64,000 bases of DNA from Desulfuromonas sp. CSMB_57 (GTDB lineage Bacteria; Desulfobacterota; Desulfuromonadia; Desulfuromonadales; Syntrophotaleaceae). Shown piece by piece: positions 42,918 through 51,784 of this stretch. The notes below the pieces were generated by a model that searched no databases, was not told where the DNA came from, and was given only the letters and a program-made list of their open reading frames with translations. The DNA lies in NCBI RefSeq assembly GCF_020194955.2, contig NZ_JAFCIY020000006.1, forward strand, positions 62,001 to 126,000, in the 5' to 3' direction. The stretch's first letter is position 1. Every line of letters starts with the position of its first letter. The position numbers and the translations under genes are program-made.

Positions 42918-44647
42918 CGTTGGGCAACACCCTTGGGCGGTTGAATGAAGTTGCGCACCCCTTCGACGATGGCCTTGGCCGTGCGTTCATGGAATTGGGG
43001 CTGGGTCAGAAGAAGCTCTTCCTGGGCATTGCTGATGTAGCCGGCTTCCACCAGCACCGACGGCATGTTGGCTCCGACCAGAACATAGAAGGGCCCCTGA
43101 CGCACCCCGTGATCGCGGATGCCGTCGAAATTGGCGCTCAGCTGGCGAACCATGGCAGAATGAATTTCCTTTGCCAAGCGACTGGATTCATTGATCTTGG
43201 CGTTGGCCATCAGGTCGAAAAGGATGAGTTCCAATTCCCCGACCTGCTTCAGAGAGGTGCCGTTCTCCCGGGCCGCCACGGCTGCCGCCCGGTCGCTGCG
43301 GGAGAAGTTGAGGTAGTAGGTTTCCACCCCGCGTACCAGGGCGTTGGGGCTGGCATTGGCGTGGATGGAGATGAACAGGTCGGCACCGACCCGGTTGGCC
43401 ATGGCGGTGCGTTCCTCCAGGGGCAAAAAAACATCGGTCTTGCGGGTCAGGATAACTTCGCACCCCAGCTCCTGTTCGAGCTTTTTGGCCACCACCAGGG
43501 CCATGGCCAGGTTGACGTCCTTTTCCTTGATGCCGGAAGGACCGACGGCACCGGGATCCTTGCCGCCGTGACCGGCATCGACGACAATGCGGCGCAGGCC
43601 GGCGGGCGGAGCCTTGGCCGCGGCAGGCATCGTGGCCGGCGGCTCCGGTTCGGCTCTGCTTACCACCCGGGCAATGGGGTCCCGATCCGGAACCGGCAAG
43701 GAACTCAGTTCGCTGGTGCGGCTTTGCAACACCGCACCTTCGGCGGCCGCCACATCGATCACCAGCCGGTTGGGGTCATAAAGGGGAAAAATCTTGTAAT
43801 CCCGAACACTGACCAGGTCGAGAACGACCCGGGCGGTCCGGTCGTCGGGATAGCCGGTGCGGATGCTCTGCAGCAGGCCGTCACGCACCGTTTCCCGGGT
43901 TGGAATGCGACGATGCAGCTTGGACTGATTAAAGTCGATGACCAATCGCGGGCCGACGTTGTGGGCCGGGTCGGCCCTGAGCATGTTCACCTTGTACTCG
44001 GCGCGGCCGTCCATCTCCAGCACAATGCGGGTATAACCGGGATTGGACCAGTGCCGGATCTGACTGATTTCCACCGGCCCGGCAGGCCCGTCAGGAACCG
44101 GGACCGGCTGCAAGGCAGCAACCGCCGGCACCTCCTTCGGTGCGTGAGCCTGCAGTCGATCGCGTCCCAAGCGGGCCAGGGGGGTAAGGTCGCCTTCCGG
44201 AAAACGCTCTACCGCCGACTGATAGCGCAAAAAGGCCGAAGCCATGTCGCCCAACCGCTCCAACACGCTGCCGCCCAGGTAGAGGGCATCGTCGGCCAGG
44301 GAACTGGCGGAATAATCCGCGGCCAAGCGGTCGTAACACTGCACCGCGGAACGCGCATCCTCCGTCCGCCTTGAAAACCGGTAGAGGCCCTCCCAGCTCT
44401 TGCCCGCCCGGAACAGGGCATCCGCCGCTTCGGCATGCCCGGGATGAGCGGCCACCGCGGCATCAAGCTCCGCGACGACCCGCAACCAGTTATCCCGGGA
44501 TTGCTGTTTCTGCGGGGAGCCCTGAAGTTCCTGGTAAGCCCGTCGGGCCCGCAGAAACACCGCATCACCGGGGCCGGCGGCCAGGGCGGAACCGGCCAGC
44601 GCCAGCCCGCACAGCAACAATCCGATTATCCGTCGTGCAACAGTCAT
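42914..44647 (-). CDS. N-acetylmuramoyl-L-alanine amidase, AmiC type with AMIN domain
   Basis: A 577-residue periplasmic zinc amidase that cleaves septal peptidoglycan cross-bridges. It has a signal peptide (residues 1-23, ending ALA), a TPR-like helical region (about 25-170), an AMIN domain (about 180-290, ISQIRHWSNPGYTRIVLEMD) and the Amidase_3 catalytic domain (about 345-570). The last shows IVVDAGHGGKDPGAVG with the zinc-binding histidine, LFISIHANASPN and VEAGYISNAQEE with the catalytic glutamate. The TPR extension is a feature of Geobacter-type proteins. It overlaps mutS and glnD by 4 nt on each side, forming a tight mutS-ami-glnD operon. Confidence 0.93.
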   Translation of the reverse strand: MTVARRIIGLLLCGLALAGSALAAGPGDAVFLRARRAYQELQGSPQKQQSRDNWLRVVAELDAAVAAHPGHAEAADALFRAGKSWEGLYRFSRRTEDARSAVQCYDRLAADYSASSLADDALYLGGSVLERLGDMASAFLRYQSAVERFPEGDLTPLARLGRDRLQAHAPKEVPAVAALQPVPVPDGPAGPVEISQIRHWSNPGYTRIVLEMDGRAEYKVNMLRADPAHNVGPRLVIDFNQSKLHRRIPTRETVRDGLLQSIRTGYPDDRTARVVLDLVSVRDYKIFPLYDPNRLVIDVAAAEGAVLQSRTSELSSLPVPDRDPIARVVSRAEPEPPATMPAAAKAPPAGLRRIVVDAGHGGKDPGAVGPSGIKEKDVNLAMALVVAKKLEQELGCEVILTRKTDVFLPLEERTAMANRVGADLFISIHANASPNALVRGVETYYLNFSRSDRAAAVAARENGTSLKQVGELELILFDLMANAKINESSRLAKEIHSAMVRQLSANFDGIRDHGVRQGPFYVLVGANMPSVLVEAGYISNAQEELLLTQPQFHERTAKAIVEGVRNFIQPPKGVAQR

Positions 44648-47262
44648 GGCTCCATCATCTTTTTGAGTTCATGCAGCAGGTTGAGCCCCTCCAGGGGAGT
44701 CATGGTGGCGATATCCACCTCCCGCAACCGGTCCCGCAGGGCATCGGTCTGAGGAGCGAACAGGGACAACTGCGGACTGGCCGGTTGCGACCGGGTCCGG
44801 ATCCGGCGATGAGCCAGGCGCGGCTGGCCGTTGACTTCGTACTCGCCCTTTTCCAGGTTTTGCAAGATCTCCCGCGCGCGGCCCAGGACCGCATCCGGCA
44901 GCCCGGCAAGACGGGCGACCTGGATGCCGTAGGAATGACTGGCCGGCCCCGGGACGATCCTGCGCAGAAAAATGACCTGATCCTGCCATTCGCGGACCGC
45001 GATGTTGAGATTGCGCACCCGCTCGCAGGTATGCACCAGGTCGGTCAGTTCATGATAATGGGTGGCAAACAGGGTCTTGGCCGCCACCCGGGCCTGGTCG
45101 TGCAGATACTCGGCCACCGCCCAAGCGATGCTGATACCGTCGAAGGTCGAGGTGCCGCGCCCGATCTCATCCAGCACGATGAGACTGCGCGAGGTGGCAT
45201 GGTTGAGAATATGGGCGGCTTCGGTCATTTCCACCATAAAGGTGGACTGCCCCTGGGCCAGGTTGTCGCTGGCCCCGACCCGAGTAAAGATGCGATCGAT
45301 GAGGCCGATGCGGGCCGACCGGGCCGGCACCAGGCTGCCCATGTGCGCCATCAGGGCGATGAGGGCCACCTGGCGCATGAAGGTCGACTTGCCGGCCATG
45401 TTGGGACCGGTGATGACCATGATCTGCCGTTCCCGGCAATCCATGGCCAAATCGTTGGAGACGAAGTTTTCCCCGAGCTCCATGGCCTCGATGACCGGGT
45501 GCCGGCCCTCCCGAATCTCCAGCACGTCGCTGTCATCCATCCGGGGCACCACGTAGTCGCGGCGATGGCCGACCTCCGCCAGACTCAGCAGCACGTCCAG
45601 GGTTGCCAGCGCCTCGGCGGTGTGCTGAATACGTTGGCCCTGCTCGGCCACGACGGTACGCAGTTGCTGAAACAGCTGGTATTCCAGTTCCACCAGCTTT
45701 TCCTCGGCTCCCAGTACCTTTTCTTCGTATTCCTTGAGTTCCGGGGTAAAAAAGCGTTCGGCATTGGCCAGGGTCTGCTTGCGCAGGTAATCCTCTGGAA
45801 CCTTGGCCAGATGGCTGCGGGTCACTTCGATATAGTAGCCGAAGACCTTGTTGAACCGGACCTTCAGGGAGGCGATGCCGGTGCGTTGCCGTTCCCGGGC
45901 CTCAAGTTGCAGGATCCAGCTCTTGCCGTTGCGGCGGATGTCGCGCAGTTCGTCCAATTCCAAGCAATGACCGTCGCGAATCAGGCCCCCGTCCCGCAAA
46001 CCGACGGGCGGGTCGTCCACCAGGGCGGCAGCGATGCCCGCGCACAGGTCGGCCAAGGTATCGACGGACTGCTGAAGCTGCACCAGCAGGGCGCTCTGGC
46101 ATGAACCCAACCGTTCCAGCAAGACCGGCAGTCGCTCCAGGGAAGACTTGAGGGCCACCAGATCGCGGGCATTGGCCTGGCCCATGGCGACCCGGCCGTT
46201 GAGGCGCTCCAGGTCGTATACCCCATCCAGGTCCGCGCGCAGATCGGCCCGCAGCAGGCTCTGTTCCAGCAACTCCGCGACGGCCTCGTGACGGGCCCGT
46301 ATCCGTTCCAGATCAACCAGGGGATGATGCAGCCAGTGACGCAGCTTGCGACCTCCCATGGCGGTCACCGTCTGATCCAGAACACCGAGCAGGGAACCCT
46401 TCTTGCGCCCGTCGCGCAGGGTCGCAGTGAGTTCCAGGTTGCGCCGCGTGCTGGTGTCCAGCACCATGTAGTCCTGGGTATGGTAGGTGGTCAGGGGGCG
46501 GATGTGGCCCGCCCGATCCATATGGGTGCGCGACAGGTAGTGCAGTACCGCTCCCGCCGCCGCCTGGGCGCCCGGCAGACCACTGCAGCCGAAAACCTCG
46601 AGGCTCTGGCAGGAAAAGAATTCCTGTAACCGGGCGGCGCCGTGGTCCGGATCAAAAACCCAGGCCGGCAGGCGGGTGACCAACCCGTCTCCGGCCAGTT
46701 GCTGCAACAGCGGCTGCCAGGGGCAGTCCTCCCTTTCCGCCAGCAGAATCTCGCGGGGGCCGAGAGCAGCCAACTCACCACGCAGGGTTTCCAATTGCCC
46801 GGCTTGCGTGGCCCGAAACTCGCCGGTACTGATATCCAGCACCGCCATTCCCCAGCAGTCGGCATCCGCCGCCAGACTGACCAGGTAATGGTTCTCCTTG
46901 GGTTGCAGACTGTCCGCGTCGGCCACCAGCCCGGGAGTAACCACGCGCACCACTTCGCGCCGCACAATGCCCTTGGCCGCCCGCGGATCCTCGACCTGTT
47001 CGCAGATGGCGACCCGGTATCCGGCGTCCACCAACCGGGCGATGTAGGGTTGACTGCTGTGAAAGGGCACCCCGCACAAGGGAATCTGTTCTTCAGCTCC
47101 CTTGTTCCGCGACGTCAGGGTGATATCCAGAACCCGCGAGGCGGTAACGGCATCGTCCAGGAACATTTCATAAAAATCCCCGAGCCGGAAGAACAGAATG
47201 GCATCGGGATATTGCGCCTTGATTTCAAGGTACTGGCGCATCATGGGGGTAACCTGACTCAT
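44644..47262 (-). CDS. mutS: DNA mismatch repair protein MutS
   Basis: An 872-residue mismatch-recognition ATPase of standard length. The N-terminal mismatch-binding motif FFRLGDFYEMF contains the Phe-x-Glu pair. The ATPase domain has Walker A ITGPNMAGKSTFMRQ, the signature STFMVEMTEAAHILNHAT and Walker B SLIVLDEIGRGTSTFDG. The C-terminal tail keeps a beta-clamp/tetramer-type region ending LHELKKMMEP. The start at 47262 (MSQVTPMMRQYL) matches the family; its AGGAG is rather far (about 14 bases), and the frame open to 47295 adds an atypical basic leader. Confidence 0.96.
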   Translation of the reverse strand: MSQVTPMMRQYLEIKAQYPDAILFFRLGDFYEMFLDDAVTASRVLDITLTSRNKGAEEQIPLCGVPFHSSQPYIARLVDAGYRVAICEQVEDPRAAKGIVRREVVRVVTPGLVADADSLQPKENHYLVSLAADADCWGMAVLDISTGEFRATQAGQLETLRGELAALGPREILLAEREDCPWQPLLQQLAGDGLVTRLPAWVFDPDHGAARLQEFFSCQSLEVFGCSGLPGAQAAAGAVLHYLSRTHMDRAGHIRPLTTYHTQDYMVLDTSTRRNLELTATLRDGRKKGSLLGVLDQTVTAMGGRKLRHWLHHPLVDLERIRARHEAVAELLEQSLLRADLRADLDGVYDLERLNGRVAMGQANARDLVALKSSLERLPVLLERLGSCQSALLVQLQQSVDTLADLCAGIAAALVDDPPVGLRDGGLIRDGHCLELDELRDIRRNGKSWILQLEARERQRTGIASLKVRFNKVFGYYIEVTRSHLAKVPEDYLRKQTLANAERFFTPELKEYEEKVLGAEEKLVELEYQLFQQLRTVVAEQGQRIQHTAEALATLDVLLSLAEVGHRRDYVVPRMDDSDVLEIREGRHPVIEAMELGENFVSNDLAMDCRERQIMVITGPNMAGKSTFMRQVALIALMAHMGSLVPARSARIGLIDRIFTRVGASDNLAQGQSTFMVEMTEAAHILNHATSRSLIVLDEIGRGTSTFDGISIAWAVAEYLHDQARVAAKTLFATHYHELTDLVHTCERVRNLNIAVREWQDQVIFLRRIVPGPASHSYGIQVARLAGLPDAVLGRAREILQNLEKGEYEVNGQPRLAHRRIRTRSQPASPQLSLFAPQTDALRDRLREVDIATMTPLEGLNLLHELKKMMEP

Positions 47263-47480
47263 GACAGCGTGGCGGCTCCTGGAATATCGCATCAAATAAC
47301 GGACAGATAGCCCGTCAAAATCGGCATTATGTTAACAAAGGGTCCTGCGGATGTAAACCATTTACCGACCAGCACGTATCAGGCCCAAGCCAACCTGGCA
47401 GGCGGGCCAACATCCTGGCAACCGGTTTGGGAGAAAACTGACGGAAAAGGATTCGTGCAATGTTTCTTATGGGAGGTGCC
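47263..47480. other. Divergent intergenic region between mutS and the cation transporter
   Basis: This 218-nt stretch should hold the mutS promoter. I see no confident -35/-10 pair and no structured RNA. A TGGCAACCGGTTTGG element is close to, but not, a sigma-54 box. Confidence 0.35.
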
Positions 47481-47573
47481 GTGGCGACCAAAGCTCGATT
47501 TTTTTACTATAATGTGCTAGAGTCCCGCGGCCTTCAGGCCATCAATGCCGCTTATCAAGAGCCGCCGTCATGA
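47481..47573 (+). CDS. Possible 30-residue upstream ORF of the cation transporter gene
   Basis: A GTG at 47481 with GGGAGGTGCC immediately upstream opens 30 codons (beginning VATKARFFYYNVLES) whose TGA overlaps the transporter ATG (TCATGA). Since the transporter itself has a weak Shine-Dalgarno, translational coupling would make sense. Against this, a perfect TATAAT at 47508-47513 lies inside the frame and may be the transporter promoter -10 box instead. Family unknown. Confidence 0.3.
   Translation: MATKARFFYYNVLESRGLQAINAAYQEPPS
47508..47513 (+). promoter_or_regulatory. Candidate -10 box for the cation transporter gene
   Basis: A perfect TATAAT lies 57 bases upstream of the ATG at 47570, after a T-run. 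The best -35-like element (TGGCGA) is 19 bases away and weak, so only the -10 is marked. It conflicts with the upstream ORF at 47481-47573 being translated. Confidence 0.3.
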
Positions 47574-48562
47574 AAGACCGCCCCATTATGGATAACGACA
47601 GAAAAAAAATCCGCGCCGCCCGCATCTCCATGGCCACAGCCACAGGGCTCACCCTGGTCAAACTGACCACCGGCCTGCTGACGGGCTCCATGGCGGTCAT
47701 GTCTTCGGCCATCGACTCCCTGTTGGACATCCTCATGTCGGGTGCCAACTACCTGGCCATCCGGCAGGCCACCCAGCCGCCGGACAGCAAACACCCCTTC
47801 GGCCACGGCAAATTCGAAACCCTGGCCACCATCATCCAGTCGGTGGTCATCGGCGCCTCCGGCCTCTGGGTCATGGTCGAATCGGTGCGCCGCCTGCTCG
47901 CCGGGGTGGAACTCGGCAACCTTCAAGGCGGGATTGCAGTACTGGCCGGCAGTGCCGTGGTGTCCTGGAAGGTCAGTCGGTTTTTGGTCAAAACCGCCCG
48001 GGAAACGGACTCATCGGCCCTACAGGCCGATTCCCTGCATTTTTCCATGGACGTTTACACCAACCTGGCCCTGCTGGTCGGCCTGGTCCTCATCACCTGG
48101 TTCGGCATCGCCTGGCTGGATCCGGTGCTGTCCATCGTCGTCGCCCTGTATATTTTTTACCAAGCCTTCGGCCTGGTACGATATGGCCTGCGCGACATTC
48201 TCGACGAGCGCCTGCCGGACACCCTGAGGGAGGAAATAACCCAGGTGCTGGAGGCCCACCGCAAGGACCTGCTGGGTTATCATCGACTGCGCACCCGCCG
48301 CGCCGGTTCCCAGAAGATCATCGACTTTCACCTCACCCTGTGCAAGTTCCTCTCCGTCGAGGAGGCCCATGCCATCGCCGATCACCTGGAGTTGCGCATC
48401 AAGCAACGCATCCCGGGAGCGGATGTCACCATCCACGTCGAACCCTGCGTCCTCGACCAATGTCCCGGCTACGAAAGCTGTCCGGGGCGACAGGATTCGC
48501 CCAAAGGGCGCGCCTCCTTTCTGGCCGCGTCAGGCCAGGACCGCCTGCAATCGGGAGACTGA
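47570..48562 (+). CDS. Cation diffusion facilitator (CDF) family metal transporter
   Basis: A 330-residue inner-membrane metal/proton antiporter with six predicted membrane segments. The CDF metal sites are visible: SSAIDSLLDILMS in TM2 and ADSLHFSMDVYTNLA in TM5, with the family sequence HPFGHGKFETLA between TM2 and TM3. A cytoplasmic C-terminal domain follows (GYHRLRTRRAGSQKIIDFHL, VTIHVEPC). The tail adds a CLDQCPGYESCPGRQD-like cysteine-bearing extension, which may bind metal. An Asp/His pattern of this type is found in FieF-like Zn/Fe exporters; the exact metal is undetermined. The ATG at 47588 is an alternative start. Confidence 0.92.
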   Translation: MKDRPIMDNDRKKIRAARISMATATGLTLVKLTTGLLTGSMAVMSSAIDSLLDILMSGANYLAIRQATQPPDSKHPFGHGKFETLATIIQSVVIGASGLWVMVESVRRLLAGVELGNLQGGIAVLAGSAVVSWKVSRFLVKTARETDSSALQADSLHFSMDVYTNLALLVGLVLITWFGIAWLDPVLSIVVALYIFYQAFGLVRYGLRDILDERLPDTLREEITQVLEAHRKDLLGYHRLRTRRAGSQKIIDFHLTLCKFLSVEEAHAIADHLELRIKQRIPGADVTIHVEPCVLDQCPGYESCPGRQDSPKGRASFLAASGQDRLQSGD

Positions 48563-48636
48563 AAGTATCGGTTCAACACAGGCCCGCGGCGGAGGGGGCA
48601 CGACACCCTCCGCCACTGCAGACCGCACACTTTCAG
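48559..48636. terminator. Nested symmetric hairpin in the convergent gap between the CDF gene and pfkA
   Basis: An inner 9-bp stem (GGCGGAGGG at 48588-48596 with CCCTCCGCC at 48606-48614) is enclosed by an outer 8-bp stem (CTGAAAGT at 48559-48566 with ACTTTCAG at 48629-48636). It spans exactly the gap between two converging stop codons and reaches into both genes. No T-run follows on either side, so it may act as a transcript-end or RNase-barrier structure rather than a classic terminator. Confidence 0.5.
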
Positions 48637-49721
48637 CGCCCCATCATGATACCCAATTGCTCGGCAGTCCAAACCAGATTGCCTTTCGGATCAACCCGGT
48701 TCTGGGTGCAGACCGCGTCTTCGATAGGCATGGCCACCACCTCCCGCCCTTTGAGCACCACCATCTCCCCGAATTGACCGCGATCGATGAGATCCACCGC
48801 CTTGACCCCGAAACGGCTCGCCAGGATGCGGTCGAAATGGGTGGGGCTCCCGCCACGCTGCACATGGCCCAGAACCACAACCCGCGTTTCCAGGCCGTGG
48901 ACCCTTTCAAAGGCGTCAGCCACATAATGCCCGATGCCGCCCAAACGTTCGAGCCCGAAGGTCTCCTCGGCGGTGGCCTGGACCACCTTATGCCCGCCGA
49001 CGGGAAAGGCACCTTCGGCTACCACGACGATGGTGGCACGGTTGCCCGCCGAACGGCGCCGGACGATATGCCGACAGACCTTTTCCAGATCAAAGGGGAT
49101 TTCGGGAATCAGAATCACATCCGCCGAACCGGCAATGCCCGATTCCAGGGCGATCCACCCGGCATCCCGGCCCATGACCTCCAGGACCATGACCCGATGA
49201 TGGCTTTCGGCGGTGGTCTGCAAACGATCCAATGCTTCGGTGACGATACTGACGGCGGTATTGTAGCCGAAGGTCACATCCGTACCGCGGAGATCGTTGT
49301 CGATGGTTTTCGGCACCCCGACCACCGGCATGCCCATATCATTCAGGCGCCGGGCAATCTTCAAGGTGCCGTCGCCGCCGACGGCAATCAGGGCCTGGGC
49401 GCCCAGTTGCCGAAAATTGTTCAGCACCCGCTCCGAGACATCCTGCAGACAGACTTTGCCATCGACCTTCACGGGATAACGGAAGGGATTGCCGCGATTG
49501 CTGGTGCCGAGAATGGTGCCGCCGCGCGGCAGGATGCCTTGGACGCAGGCCAGGTCCAGATCCCGATAACGCGGACGGTCGACCAGGCCATCGAAGCCGT
49601 CCTCGATGCCCAGGACCCGCCAATTGCGTTGCAGTACGGCGGCCCGCACCACGCCTCGGATAACACCGTTGAGTCCGGGACAATCGCCGCCGCCGTTCAA
49701 AATGGCAATGGTTTGGATCAT
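48633..49721 (-). CDS. pfkA: 6-phosphofructokinase (group III PfkA type)
   Basis: A 362-residue enzyme phosphorylating fructose 6-phosphate in glycolysis. It shows LNGGGDCPGLNGVIRG (about 8-23), AVGGDGTLKIARRL and the active-site PKTIDNDLRGTD, MEVMGRDAGWIAL and ETRVVVLGHVQRGG. GGDG, with glycine where pyrophosphate enzymes have aspartate, argues for ATP as donor, while the lysine in PKTIDND is typical of group III and PPi-type enzymes, so the donor is best called probable ATP. Strong AAGGAG precedes the ATG. It follows a glucokinase-like gene by 11 nt, putting two consecutive glycolytic kinases in one operon. Confidence 0.9.
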   Translation of the reverse strand: MIQTIAILNGGGDCPGLNGVIRGVVRAAVLQRNWRVLGIEDGFDGLVDRPRYRDLDLACVQGILPRGGTILGTSNRGNPFRYPVKVDGKVCLQDVSERVLNNFRQLGAQALIAVGGDGTLKIARRLNDMGMPVVGVPKTIDNDLRGTDVTFGYNTAVSIVTEALDRLQTTAESHHRVMVLEVMGRDAGWIALESGIAGSADVILIPEIPFDLEKVCRHIVRRRSAGNRATIVVVAEGAFPVGGHKVVQATAEETFGLERLGGIGHYVADAFERVHGLETRVVVLGHVQRGGSPTHFDRILASRFGVKAVDLIDRGQFGEMVVLKGREVVAMPIEDAVCTQNRVDPKGNLVWTAEQLGIMMGR

Positions 49722-49732
49722 GCTGGGGCTCC

Positions 49733-50695
49733 TTATGAATTCAGAGGTTCATCGTTCACGGAAAAGTGCGTCGGGGACATGGCCGCCAGGCGGGCGGCGC
49801 CGAGGAGGCCGGCCCCATCACCCAGCATCCCCGGTTGAATGGCCAGGCGCCGGCCGGCGGTGGCAAACGCCCGCAGATGCAATTCCTGATGCAAAGCCGG
49901 CAGCATCAGAGGCAAATGGCCGCTGGCACCGCCGGTGATGATCACGCCATCGATATTCAGCAGATTGGCGACGCCGGCGATGACCTGGCCGAGACGGCGG
50001 CCCGCTTCGCCCAGGCTGGCAAGGGCGATGGCATCGCCGCCTTCCGCCGCCTGAGCCACCTCCTCGCCACTGGCCGGCCCTGGCGCCACGGCGCCCGCCA
50101 CGGCCGAGGCCAACTCCCGGTAGGTACGCACCAGGCCCGGCCCGGAAGCATACTGCTCCAGACAGCCGCGACTGCCACAGGCACAAGACCGCCCCTCGGC
50201 CTCCACCATGAGATGGCCGACCTCCCCGGCAGTGCCGTCGGGCCCCTCCCAAAGTCGACGTCGCAGGATCAGGCCGCCGCCGACCCCGGTGCCGAGGGTG
50301 ATGGTGAGAAAGGAGTCGAGTTCGCGGCCGGCGCCGTAACAGGCTTCGCCCACGGCGATGGCGTTGGCATCGTTGACTACCCGCACCGGCATGCCCAGCA
50401 ACTCCTGCAGTTCCAACGCCAGCGGCAACCCGTTGAGCTGCGGCAGGTTGGGGGAAAAGGCGATGCGGCCCGCGGCCTCCACGGCCCCCGGCACGCCGAG
50501 GCCGAAGCTTTGCACCCTGACATCGCCCATGACCAGCCGGCAGAAATCGGCCAGAGCCGACACAAAATCGCGGGGCGAGGCAAGATCCGGAGTGGCCATG
50601 CGCCGCATATTCCGCAACCGGCCGTCAAGACCTGCCAATCCGGCCCGGCAATTGGTACCCCCCAGATCCATGGCCAGATAGAGGTCCTCGCTCAT
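49733..50695 (-). CDS. ROK-family sugar kinase (glucokinase-like)
   Basis: A 320-residue ROK kinase. ATP-binding phosphate-1 motif YLAMDLGGTNCRAGLAG at the N-terminus, sugar-binding VRVVNDANAIAVGE with the catalytic aspartate, TLGTGVGGGLIL, the ROK EVGHLMVE, and the zinc motif CACGSRGCLEQYASG. These features fit glucokinase, which feeds glucose 6-phosphate to the neighbouring phosphofructokinase. N-acetylmannosamine or fructose kinase activity cannot be excluded. The start overlaps the exbD stop by ATGA, which couples it to a transport-energising pair. Confidence 0.88.
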   Translation of the reverse strand: MSEDLYLAMDLGGTNCRAGLAGLDGRLRNMRRMATPDLASPRDFVSALADFCRLVMGDVRVQSFGLGVPGAVEAAGRIAFSPNLPQLNGLPLALELQELLGMPVRVVNDANAIAVGEACYGAGRELDSFLTITLGTGVGGGLILRRRLWEGPDGTAGEVGHLMVEAEGRSCACGSRGCLEQYASGPGLVRTYRELASAVAGAVAPGPASGEEVAQAAEGGDAIALASLGEAGRRLGQVIAGVANLLNIDGVIITGGASGHLPLMLPALHQELHLRAFATAGRRLAIQPGMLGDGAGLLGAARLAAMSPTHFSVNDEPLNS

Positions 50696-51102
50696 CGGCG
50701 CTCCGGCAACTCCGTGGCGATGGCCAGCTTGGCAAAGCCGTTCGCCCGCGCCAGGTCCATGAGTTCCACCACCTTGCCGTGCTGGGCTTCACGATCCGCC
50801 AGCAACAGGAAGGTCATCTCCTCGGCCTGTGCGCCGAAACTGCGCAGATGGGAGACCAGTTGGGCCTTGTCGAAACGCTTCTCGCCCACATAGATTTCCC
50901 CGGCCGTAGAGAGGTAAACCTTCACTTCCTTGACCTCCTGCTGTCGTTCCTGGGCCGTCGATTCCGGCAATTTGACGGTGATGCCCGGCGCCTCGACAAA
51001 GCTGGTCGAAAGCAGAAAGAAAATCAGCAGCAAAAAAACACAGTCGACCATGGGCGTCAGATCGACGCGTGGCGTCTCGAACTTCTTTTTCCGGAAAGCC
51101 AT
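50692..51102 (-). CDS. exbD: ExbD/TolR-family biopolymer transport protein
   Basis: A 136-residue inner-membrane protein with one N-terminal membrane segment (VDLTPMVDCVFLLLIFFLL, carrying the conserved proton-path aspartate) and a periplasmic domain (VYLSTAGEIYVGEKRFDKAQ). With ExbB/TolQ it uses the proton motive force to drive outer-membrane transport or envelope integrity. It lies 3 nt downstream of the exbB-like gene and overlaps the glucokinase gene by 4 nt. No TonB, TolA or TolB gene is in the window, so ExbD versus TolR is not settled. Confidence 0.88.
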   Translation of the reverse strand: MAFRKKKFETPRVDLTPMVDCVFLLLIFFLLSTSFVEAPGITVKLPESTAQERQQEVKEVKVYLSTAGEIYVGEKRFDKAQLVSHLRSFGAQAEEMTFLLLADREAQHGKVVELMDLARANGFAKLAIATELPERR

Positions 51103-51105
51103 GGA

Positions 51106-51705
51106 TTACCCTCCCAGCAGATCGACCAGGCGCAGGGAGTTCTCTTCCATCTCCATGACCATGTGCTCGGCCCGGCTGGTGAGATATTTATGCAGCAGGA
51201 TGGCCGGAATGGCGACAAACAGGCCGGCTGCGGTGGTGATCAGGGCCTCGGAAATACCGCCGCCAAGGGTGGCCGGGGTACCGCGCCCTTCAGCGGCGAT
51301 AATGGTAAAGGCCCGAATCATGCCCAGTACCGTGCCAAGCAGACCGAGCAGGGGTGAAATGGTGGTGATGGTCCCCAGCAGGCCGAGGTAGCGCTCCAAA
51401 GGGGCCGCTTCCCGCGAACCGACCTCTTCCACCACCGTTTTAATATGGTCGCGCGGCCGACCGTGGTTCTGCAAGGCCGCCAACAGAATGCGGGCCAGGG
51501 GGGTTCCGGAACGCTGGCAGACCAGAATCGCCTCATCAATACGCTGCTTGTGAACCAGACCTTCCACCTCGCGCACCAACTCTTTGGTACCGCGACCCAA
51601 ACGGGCATAGGTCCAAAGCCGTTCGAAAAAAATGGCCAGGGCCATGACCGAGCAGGCCAGGATGGGATACATCAGTATCCCGCCTTTTGAGAAAAGTTCA
51701 AGCAT
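51106..51705 (-). CDS. exbB: MotA/TolQ/ExbB proton channel family protein
   Basis: A 199-residue inner-membrane protein with three predicted membrane segments (about 10-30, 110-135 and 155-180). The family region between TM2 and TM3 reads LGTITTISPLLGLLGTVLGMIRAF, and TM3 contains GISEALITTAAGLFVAIPAILLH. It forms the proton channel with the following ExbD-type protein. It is the first gene of exbB-exbD-glucokinase-pfkA. A modest AAAGGG lies upstream of the ATG. TolQ is the alternative name. Confidence 0.88.
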   Translation of the reverse strand: MLELFSKGGILMYPILACSVMALAIFFERLWTYARLGRGTKELVREVEGLVHKQRIDEAILVCQRSGTPLARILLAALQNHGRPRDHIKTVVEEVGSREAAPLERYLGLLGTITTISPLLGLLGTVLGMIRAFTIIAAEGRGTPATLGGGISEALITTAAGLFVAIPAILLHKYLTSRAEHMVMEMEENSLRLVDLLGG

Positions 51706-51784
51706 GCCTATACATCCCTTTCGTTACGGTAACCGGACAGAACGCCGAGCCTGGTCGGCTTGTTCATCGAGAAAACGAAAAAAT

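Noticed and set aside
47431-47446. TGGCAACCGGTTTGG as a sigma-54 promoter for the CDF transporter
   Set aside because: The -12 box has GG where the essential GC is required.
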